Below, one piece after another: positions 56,383-64,000 of a stretch of 64,000 nt of DNA. Position 1 is the first letter of the stretch; every line of letters starts with the position of its first letter. This DNA is from Tretioscincus oriximinensis (lineage: Eukaryota > Chordata > Lepidosauria > Squamata > Gymnophthalmidae). The position numbers were made by a program, and so were the translations under genes. The notes under the pieces are model-generated. The model was not told the DNA's origin, did not search any database, and saw nothing but the letters and a program-made list of their open reading frames with translations. Location: the NCBI GenBank assembly GCA_022410635.1, contig JAJVDF010000001.1:12542464-12606463 (forward strand), read 5' to 3'.

Positions 56383-56600
56383 AGTCAATTTCAGAGAAAT
56401 GGTCGTGTTAGTCTAGTAGAAAGTCCAGCAAAGGGGCTAGTAGCACTTTGAGACTAACAGGAGAAAATGGGTGGCATAAGCTTTCGTAGACACGTCTATT
56501 TTCTTCAGAGACATCTGAAGAAGTAGACGTGTCTACGAAATCTCATGACACCCACTTTTCTCTTGTTAGTCTCAAAGTGCTACTAGCCCCTTAGCTGGAC
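56383..56600. mobile_element. Palindromic Penelope-like insertion
   Basis: The left arm (56383-56510, minus sense) and right arm (56511-56600, plus sense) are head-to-head copies of the PLE end module: GCTAGTAGCACTTTGAGACT / AGTCTCAAAGTGCTACTAGC. No coding part lies between. Flanks TATCAATTATGGT (56370-56382) and TATCAATTACGGT (56601-56613) agree at 12 of 13 positions, a target duplication. The outer end TTCAGAGAAATGGTCGTGTT matches the end of the composite at 15641. Confidence 0.8.
56515..56540 (+). ncRNA. Hammerhead-ribozyme-like motif in PLE
   Basis: CTGAAGA, one extra A, GTAGAC/GTCTAC and GAAA, identical in layout to 15522-15547. An inverted counterpart lies at 56482-56508 with a weaker stem. 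The bases after GAAA (TCTCATGACACC) do not give a good stem III, so activity is doubtful. Confidence 0.5.
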
Positions 56601-56639
56601 TATCAATTACGGTGTTTTCTTTGGTATGCACTTTATATT

Positions 56640-56763
56640 GACTTTATACTGTCAACTTTTTATTGTTACTGCTTATTGTTATTATGTTGACTTTTTACTG
56701 TTAACCGCCCTTAGACCTTCGGGTATAGAGCAGTATATAAATGCAAATAAATAAATGAATAAA
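56640..56763 (+). repeat. LINE/SINE tail with (AAAT)n
   Basis: TTAACCGCCCTTAGACCTTC then GGGTATAGAGCAGTATATAA and ATGCAAATAAATAAATG. Best copy of the tail family also seen at 6165, 38103 and 61795. Confidence 0.5.
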
Positions 56764-57654
56764 ATGGGGGTGAAACTGAGCTGCTTCCCAAACTGCCCCC
56801 CCAGTCGGAAGGCAGCCTAATGAGTGTACTAGACCAGTGTGGCAGAAAAAAAAGGCCTGAATACTATATATGAATTTACACTTCCTCTAAATCTTTTAAA
56901 AAACCATATTTGTTTATCCTCAAAGCAAATCCAGGAAGGAAGTAGATGTCGCTGCCTGCAGTCTCATGAAACAAGCTTCTAACTCAGCTGTAATTCCTTT
57001 CTTATCCTTGATTCTGAAGGATGTCAGACATTTATTTCCTGGGAGATGCTGACACCATTAAGGACATTGACTCTCATTGCCCCAATGTTTGGACCCTGCA
57101 GGATTACTGTATCTCTGATGCCCTGGTTGTTTTCCACATTTCTTGCAGTTACTTATCTATAATAGGGTGGAAGAAAAATCCAGCCACCTGGAGATAGCTT
57201 ACCATGGCAAGTACGTTGGCTAGAGATTGCTGCTCATCCAGGTGAGATAAGAAACCCAGGTAGTCTAGATAACAGCCAGTCTGGGCTGGAGGCCTGATAA
57301 AATGCAATAACATATCTTTTGCTCCTTTTTAGCTGGACAGAAAACAAGATGTTTCCCTGCTGGATAATGTTTTTAACAAGCCGAGTCTTGTAACTTGGCT
57401 GGTTGAAGCATCAGCATTCGAAAACAAACCCAATATGGTCACAAAAGGACATTTTAATGAGCAGGTAGAGGCGAGAGCAGGGAAGACATAAAATAGAGAC
57501 ATAGTTAGCAAAAGTAAGGGTTTAGGGAGCCAGAAGTATTACAACCTGAATAATAGAAGTTGAAGTTTAATCCTTTTTCACCCAAGCTTGCTAATACATT
57601 TGGTATAACTCACTATTCCCCTTTGTCTGNCTGGGAATGGTGGCAATACATATT
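56764..57654. other. No gene or recognised repeat
   Basis: Nothing supported. Confidence 0.4.
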
Positions 57655-58010
57655 TAGATGTACATTAACAGCTCCCTAAAGCACATTAGAATACTGCTGA
57701 TTAATCAGTCCTAATGCATATTAGCAGTGATGTGTTTGCAGGCAAGGCAGATGTGTGCCGAGCTGTACAGCCACAATGAAACAGAAATGACATTCCAAGA
57801 GCACTTACCAATGCATCCCTCNGAGATACCCCACATCAGTGGTGGTGTGACTGGATATATATTGTGTGATTGATGGTAATGTCATGTGGAAGAACAGGTT
57901 GGCATTTCCACAGCTGCACATGTTGTTCCACTTGTAATGTGGATCTAGCTGTTTAATGCAAATGCGTAATGGATACAGCTAATGCACATGGCTGAAAGCA
58001 TGNCTTTAAT
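57655..58010. repeat. Family D repeat
   Basis: AATCAGTCCTAATGCATATT, TTCCACTTGTAATGTGGATC and GTTTAATGCAAATGCGTAAT resemble the copy at 8890. Three ambiguous bases lie inside or at the edge. Confidence 0.45.
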
Positions 58011-58427
58011 AATTCCTTCACAGAGGGAATTTAGCATTTAAAGACCTGAAGATGCACAGTGCATATCTGTGACTCTTGATGAAGCACTGGAATGAAAATG
58101 AGTGGTGCATGGAGACTCTTGCTGTTCCTTGCTGAAGCAAGAAGCACACAAAGGAGCCACTGAAGGAAATAAATTCAGCTGGCCAGCTGGCAGTCCCTAA
58201 TGCTACATTGCTGAGATGGGNTTGGGATTAAACCAAACTTTTAATCATACCTTTTATTGCTGTTATTGCTGCTGCTGTTCTGTTTGCAGAATTGACAGGA
58301 ATGGACTTCTCTATTGTAGACTTATCAGTTTAAAATTTTGTTCAGGATTGCACTTGAGCATTGCAACAATGTAGGAAAGTTGCTAGGCTGCTCTTAGACC
58401 TGCCTGTAGACCAACCCTCCTCAGAAC

Positions 58428-58680
58428 TGGAGAAGGAAAATCTGCTTTTTATACCCGGCCCTTCTCACCCAAAGGGACTCAGAAGAGCTTGCAAGGTTAT
58501 CTTTTGTCAGATGGTTTATATCTTGTCTATCTTTCCCACCACATTGTGGTGGTACCCATTTATCAACTCGCAAATTTCTTTGCTTTCAAACAAGTTGGCT
58601 GAAGCTAAGGCCAACAGAAGGCCTNACCCCTCTTCACAGCCAACCCATGAGGCCACGTACTTCAAAATCTCTGTTGAAAC
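58428..58680 (-). mobile_element. tRNA-derived SINE, minus, diverged
   Basis: TTTTTATACCCGGCCCTTCT, CACCCAAAGGGACTCAGAAG, AGCTTGCAAGGTTATCTTTT and ATCTTTCCCACCACATTGTG. It accounts for part of the 160-codon + frame starting at 58361, which is therefore not a gene. Confidence 0.6.
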
Positions 58681-59691
58681 ACCGAAGATCCATCTAATTG
58701 CTTCTTGGGATACTGAAGCACAGTGTAGACACACAGCTCCTCCATTGTGTGCCACATCCCAATCTTGCTCTTACGCTCCATCCTCTGCTCCACCAATTCT
58801 AATGCATCAGATACTACATCTTTCTGGTCATCTCATTTACTAAAGCTGAGCATACCAAACCCAAGACACATTCTGATCCAGGAAATCATTTAAGACCCCT
58901 GGATTGAACTTTTCATGAGCTGTTCACCATAAAGGGTCGAAACTGTTCTTGATGTGAGCTTCTTACAAAAGTTATGANTCAGCAAATCCCTTCCTTTGGC
59001 AGCAGAAGCTCTCCTTCTGTTGGCTGCTTTCTTTTCTTACAGCAACAAAACCCTAGTNCTGGGATCCCTTGACCTTGNCTACATAAAGGCATTGTCTCCT
59101 TCNCAGCAGCCGTCCTAGATTAGCTTTCTTTCGATACAAGCATCTTTGTGCTCTTGTGGTGACCTTTGGCTTGGCTCATTCTCCCCAAAGACCTCAGTTG
59201 TTTGGTTGCTTGCCTCGATGTTTGCCCGCAGGAGAGAAGTGCTGGCAAGAAACACAACCTACAAGCACCAGAACCTAACAAATGTATTCCTGGCTCAGAT
59301 TCAGACTTTCTGTAAGCCCAAGGCAAATTAAACATCAGCTCTTTGTAGGTCATGCACAGCTATGCTCCCAGTGTGTCTAGGGTTATTGGGATGATATTCC
59401 ACTGGGCTGGAATTACAGAGCCAGGAGGNACAAAAGAAGAATATAAATGACAGAATCATGGTCAACCATAGTAAGCTTGAAATCAAGAACTGCAGCATTT
59501 TCCTACTCCTGGAAGCTGGAACTAAGGAACATGTAGCTGAATCAGAAGACTGTATCAAGACATTGATGCTACTAGACAATGAAGAGCCAGCTTCCTTCAT
59601 CTGCACAAAATCCATTTAATGTTTAACATGTGAAGGCAACATCTTATCATGAGGAAANGTAAGGAAACCCCTTTCCTCATTCTTCATACTA
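58681..59691. other. No gene recognised; ambiguous bases
   Basis: Several isolated n characters reduce confidence in any frame. Nothing supported. Confidence 0.4.
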
Positions 59692-59765
59692 TACCTCATC
59701 TAGTCCAGCTTCTGTCTCACAAAGTTGCCCACCAATTTCTTCTGGGCATCNCATCCCNCTCNGCC
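59692..59765 (-). mobile_element. CR1 LINE 3' fragment
   Basis: CCTCATCTAGTCCAGCTTCT, GTCTCACAAAGTTGCCCACC and AATTTCTTCTGGGCATC. The terminal TTCTTATG part is missing; several n. Confidence 0.55.
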
Positions 59766-59849
59766 TGCAACCCTTACCNCAATTAGGCGAGGGGATGGTA
59801 TTATTGGGTGCAGGCTGAATCAGAAGGCTTGCTCTACATTGTCTACTCT

Positions 59850-59915
59850 TCTNATGACCAGTAAGGAATGGTTCCCAGATACCATTCCCTACAGGCAAGT
59901 GTGAAAAGGTCCAAG
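59850..59915 (+). repeat. Family A right terminus
   Basis: AAGGAATGGTTCCCAGATAC, CATTCCCTACAGGCAAGTGT then GAAAAGGTCC. Shows the terminal block clearly. Confidence 0.5.
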
Positions 59916-60291
59916 TGAAGCATACATATCTGTCACCAAGCCCCAAAACACACCAAGGATTAAAAAGACAAGATGCTGGGAAGAAACCATTTCTGCTTGA
60001 AAGCTTCCCTTTGAGTGGATTGAAAAGTAACTCATTATGATCATAGAGGGTTCTAACTGGATCTTTGAACCTCTGCAGCATTGTTGCCCTATTGAAGTCC
60101 AGGCCATTGCTTTGTTTGCAACAGGCCAACATATTATATTTTCATTTCCAAAACGAGCGGCAAAATTTGAATTGCCTTTTTTTTTTTACCCAAAGAATCA
60201 ATGCAGAGGTTTTTGTTGCTATCATTAGGATTTTATCTCAGCAGAGGTTTCCTGCTCCAAAAGGGCCATCATGTGACTAGAAACCAATGTG

Positions 60292-60658
60292 GGGAAATAT
60301 TTTTCAACCACAGTCATCAGCCCATGGAATTTGCTTCCAGAAGAAATGATGACAGCATTCATTTTGGGTAGCTTTAAGAAAAAAAATTACACAAATTCAT
60401 GGAGGGNAGGTATAACAATGGCTGGAATGGATGCCTAGATACTGTCTCCAACTTGGAGAGGCCAGCAGGATTCNTCTAAATTGTGAAATTGCTGCAAGCT
60501 GAGAAAGAGGGGAAGGTTTTGCNTTCTGCTGCTGCTTGATATGGCCAGAAGCAGTTATTGGGTGACTGTGTAAGACAAAGTGCTGGATTAAATGGGTGAC
60601 TCCTTTTATGTTCATACATTCTAAGGTCGATTCAGCAGGCTCCTCTTATGTTCCTACA
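60292..60658 (+). mobile_element. CR1 LINE 3' end
   Basis: GGGGAAATATTTTTCAACCA, GTCATCAGCCCATGGAATTT, ATACTGTCTCCAACTTGGAG and GTGCTGGATTAAATGGGTGA, with two successive termini (TTTTATGTTCATAC near 60603 and CTCTTATGTTCCTAC ending 60658). Confidence 0.75.
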
Positions 60659-61134
60659 TTCTATGGTCCGAGTGTCAGAACAGGTGCAGTAAACAGCAGC
60701 TCCAGGAGCAGCTGGGCTAAATACAGATGCTTTCTCACATTTTTGGTAACACTTCAGTTCAGGGATGAAAAATGTCTGGACCTTGAAGCATTGTTAAAGC
60801 ACAGTTCTGTTATTTCATTTCACACAAGGCCAATGTGGAGTTTTAGTTCAAAATGTGCACCAGTTCCTTTATATGTTTAGCCATCATACTCCATCATGGT
60901 ACCAAATAATTAGCTCACAAGGGGACTTAATAAGCAGCTTTGAAAGCTTACAAAGTATTTTTTTTGTTCTACAGCCATCTCCTTATAGTTTTGTTCCTAG
61001 AGGTCACAGTTGAGCACAGCACACATTAATGTAATTAATTATTGAAAACTGGAGTTAGAGGAACCATGGATGCCCAACCAGCCCATACAAATAAATGATA
61101 CTGAAAGGATGAGAACAATTGACCAATCTAAAGT

Positions 61135-61330
61135 CTTTTTTTTTACACCTTCAGGGAATGGTTGCTGGGAACTGTTCTGACTTAGCCATGAAAAGATTGA
61201 TTCTGAGTGTAGGAGCATTCCTGCATCTAGACAGGAAGAGCATGCATCGCAGTACAGACCTTCTGGTCCAGATATGCTTGCCCCATCCCCTCATCATGAT
61301 TGGGTGAGGGAGGGATGCATACTACACATA
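61135..61330 (-). repeat. Family A repeat, minus
   Basis: TTTACACCTTCAGGGAATGG, TTGCTGGGAACTGTTCTGAC, AGGAGCATTCCTGCATCTAG and ATCATGATTGGGTGAGG. Confidence 0.5.
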
Positions 61331-61794
61331 TGAAGTGTTCCACCCCATTTTCCCCATTTGCAACAAGGGGGAATGAGTTGAGAATTTCTGAAACTGGAAG
61401 GCCTCAGCTATGTTATTCACTCTTCTTTCAGGACTGCTCCAACTGCCCCCAAACATTTGTGGAATGTTGTTGAGCAGTCTGCCCCAGGTAAAGAGCAGGA
61501 CCAGTTGGAGGATAACTAAGGAATAATGGTTAATTATAGATCTGGATGCTCCTTTTCTGCCAATTACTAAGAACATTTCCTAACCCCAAATTGTAAAAGA
61601 CGTAAGTATGTTTCCACATTTGATAAGAGAACTAGGATCACCCCAAATGGTCTACTCTTAATGGAACAGTTCCCAGCTGGAACCACTATCCCCAAACCAA
61701 GTCATCCACACTTGGGATGGTTGGAAGAGACCCCACCAAAGCCTGCTCCAAGAACGAAAGGCAAGAGACATTATATGAAAATGCTCCAAAACAT

Positions 61795-61860
61795 TTATTT
61801 ATTTATTTATACTTATACCCCGCNCTATATCCGAAGGTCTCAGGGCAGCCAAAACAGTAA
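61795..61860 (-). repeat. LINE/SINE tail, minus
   Basis: TTATTTATTTATACTTATAC, then CCCGC.CTATATCCGAAGGT and CTCAGGGCAGCC. Complement of the 56640 family. Confidence 0.5.
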
Positions 61861-62670
61861 AACATCTAAATTGTTCCTGTGATAGTCAACTTACGGTGAA
61901 ATATGGTTCCTGATTCCTGGTTGCTTGCATTTTCTATCTGTGCATTTTCAGATACAATCTAAAGATGTCGTGCCAGAGAAATGTCAAGGCTGGCTGGTTT
62001 TGTATGGCATCAAAAACAGGACAAACAATGGCCTTAACATTTGCATTTTTCTTTTCTTCTTAAGGTGCACTGTAATTCAAATGTAAAATTTAATAACGTG
62101 ACATACTGCCCTCCCTTTGTTTATTTACTTGTAAGGAAGTACAGCTTAATAATAATGCCCCATGGGTTCAGCAGTATGNTTAGTATGCGCAATATAATTT
62201 TATTTAGGAACTGAAAGAAATTAATTTTTAAAACAGCAAGAGTGTTTTGATAACAANGAGAGAACAATATTGTTAAATAAGAATGTGCTTATTCACAGCT
62301 CAAGGCTTGAATATATGAAAACCCAAATAAAAACTTGTTGAGTTGTCCCATGCACAGGACAATCCTCCGGAAGGATGATTAGGAAATTCCAACTGACCTG
62401 CAAGCATACTAAGTCCCAATTCATACTTTGTCTAGGAAATCAGTAGGAACAGACCATTTGCCTCTTAAATTGCTTCACTATGCTTCAAACACTCAAAAGA
62501 CATTCTTAAACTTACCTCAAAACGTACCTTGCTTGGGCTGCTTTTAAACAATCCACAATCATTCTTACTCCCTGAAAAGTGAAAATGCTGTATAACAAAC
62601 CTTCATGGCAGAAGAAAGCTACCTTGGGGCTGACTAACAAAACCAATAAACATAACAGTGAATAAGCACA

Positions 62671-63195
62671 TTCTTCTTCTTCTTCTTCTTCTTCTTCTTC
62701 TTCTTCTTCTTCTTCTTCTTCTTCTTCTTCTTCTTCTTCTTCTTCTTCTTCTTCTTCTTCTTCTTNNNNNNNNNNNNNNNNNNNNNNNNNNNNNNNNNNN
62801 NNNNNNNNNNNNNNNNNNNNNNNNNNNNNNNNNNNNNNNNNNNNNNNNNNNNNNNNNNNNNNNNNNNNNNNNNNNNNNNNNNNNNNNNNNNNNNNNNNNN
62901 NNNNNNNNNNNNNNNNNNNNNNNNNNNNNNNNNNNNNNNNNNNNNNNNNNNNNNNNNNNNNNNNNNNNNNNNNNNNNNNNNNNNNNNNNNNNNNNNNNNN
63001 NNNNNNNNNNNNNNNNNNNNNNNNNNNNNNNNNNNNNNNNNNNNNNNNNNNNNNNNNNNNNNNNNNNNNNNNNNNNNNNNNNNNNNNNNNNNNNNNNNNN
63101 TTCTTCTTCTTCTTCTTCTTCTTCTTCTTCTTCTTCTTCTTCTTCTTCTTCTTCTTCTTCTTCTTCTTCTTCTTCTTCTTCTTCTTCTTCTTCTT
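62671..63195 (+). repeat. (TTC)n microsatellite with assembly gap
   Basis: Pure TTC for 95 bases on the left (62671-62765) and 95 on the right (63101-63195), with 335 n between. The true length is unknown. It creates false poly-Glu/Arg/Lys frames on - and poly-Leu/Ser frames on +. Confidence 0.95.
62766..63100. other. Assembly gap
   Basis: 335 consecutive n inside the TTC tract. The content is most probably more TTC repeat. Confidence 0.98.
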
Positions 63196-63415
63196 TCATC
63201 ATCATAAAATCTGGTTATAATATTTCCTTCCAATCCTTCTTCAGCAGTTGCAGCAGGGGGCAACCAAGCAGAAGTCAGAAAGGCTAGAATAGAACTTAAT
63301 GCTTCTGATTTAGGAGTAGAAATGAGTTTGCCTGGAAAAATGCAGAAAGCGGGAAATATTGTTCTCCACCCATGGATGATAATGGTTCCCAGCAATCATT
63401 CACTGAAGGAAATAG

Positions 63416-64000
63416 TGTTTTGCTTCAACTGAAGGCTGGAGATTACTTGTGTCTCACCAACAACCCCAGATGTTGTGCCTGCTTTCCATGAGTTGCCTCA
63501 CTCTTCTCAGGGTTGCCTATGAAATTAGAAAATCAGCTTTATTTATTTATTTATTTTTAAAGAGAGAGTAAAAAAAATATATTTCTAGAATTGGCTAGAC
63601 AGTACACTTGGGCATTTAAAAAAGTAATACCAAACTCCAGATGGATGAGGCAACAGCTGAACAGAAGCTGCGCTGGAGATCATAAAGCAAAAGATAAAAG
63701 AATAAAAATGTTTCTGCCAAATTTAATACATCCCTAATAATTCAAAAGACTTAATGCAAGTAATTGCACTCCAGTGACCCTGCAGTTATTTATACACAAA
63801 CTCCACCACTCTTTTTAGCCTGCATCTTTCCAGGAGCTAAACAATCTTAGATACTTTTCTTTGAGGGGAATAAGAAGAAGGGGGGTAGCAGGCAGCCCAT
63901 GCTGTGACCCACTCCAATCATCCAGCCCATAAATGCAATTTGCTCAGTTGTGATTTTATGAACTCTTGTGAGACCTGTAAACTGATCTTCCTGTGTCAGC
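63416..64000. other. No gene; (TTTA)n patch
   Basis: ATTTATTTATTTATTTTTAA at about 63540. Otherwise nothing supported. Confidence 0.4.

Larger units (their letters stand above)
62440..63415 (+). mobile_element. Family A element split by TTC microsatellite
   Basis: Left: AGTAGGAACAGACCATTTGC, ACGTACCTTGCTTGGGCTGC and ACTCCCTGAAAAGTGAAAAT. Right of the microsatellite: GAGTTTGCCTGGAAAAATGC, AATGGTTCCCAGCAATCATT and CACTGAAGG. The halves are in family order. Confidence 0.45.

Noticed and set aside
58361..58843. 160-codon + frame
   Set aside because: Overlaps a minus-strand SINE and contains an ambiguous base; no domain.
62603..63395. Long frames of 200-253 codons on both strands near the 3' end
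   Set aside because: They are read through TTC repeats and unknown bases, giving poly-Glu, Arg, Lys, Leu or Ser; not genes.

Overview
The window reads as vertebrate nuclear DNA, most likely from a squamate reptile (lizard or snake). I found no convincing protein-coding gene, exon, tRNA or rRNA gene, operon or CRISPR array. No open frame is recognisable apart from retroelement remnants, so it is either a gene desert or part of a very long intron. The host inference rests on the mix of repeats: many CR1 LINE 3' ends finishing in TTCTTATG repeats, BovB LINE 3' ends, L1-like tails, Penelope-like (PLE) remnants, a tRNA-derived SINE with a (TTC)n tail, and many non-autonomous DNA transposons. CR1 plus BovB plus PLE is the squamate pattern; the species cannot be named from this sequence.

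Layout. 0-10 kb: CR1 ends, a pyrimidine-rich tract, a degenerate tandem repeat, and two L1-like 3' ends, one split by a CR1. 10-16 kb: a long hairpin, CR1 chains, and a PLE composite (14.6-15.6 kb) with a truncated GIY-YIG endonuclease reading frame between inverted terminal copies. 16-30 kb: a LINE-type repeat, SINE and CR1 copies, a mariner-like hairpin (23.5 kb) and the first two copies of a palindromic hAT-like MITE (23.8 and 28.8 kb). 30-42 kb: an intact-looking SINE, a third MITE copy, several members of an unnamed ~400 bp family (A), and BovB fragments. 42-44 kb: a 563 bp hAT-type element with 8 bp target duplications and a 732 bp solo retroviral-type LTR with a perfect 5 bp duplication. 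44-54 kb: the fourth MITE copy inside a CR1, a tandem BovB pair (one split by CR1), and a second mariner-like hairpin. 54-64 kb: apparently unique AT-rich sequence, a palindromic PLE insertion with a ~13 bp target duplication, scattered ambiguous bases, and a TTC microsatellite containing a 335 bp run of n.

There is no gene pathway to describe. What can be read is insertion history: CR1 inside L1, CR1 inside BovB, CR1 inside family A, a hAT-like MITE inside CR1, and a family C element inside CR1. The observations most worth a second look are hammerhead-ribozyme-like motifs in the PLE ends, the four-copy palindromic MITE, families A, C and D, the solo LTR and the inverted PLE structures. Element boundaries were judged by eye, so limits are approximate unless a target duplication is cited.
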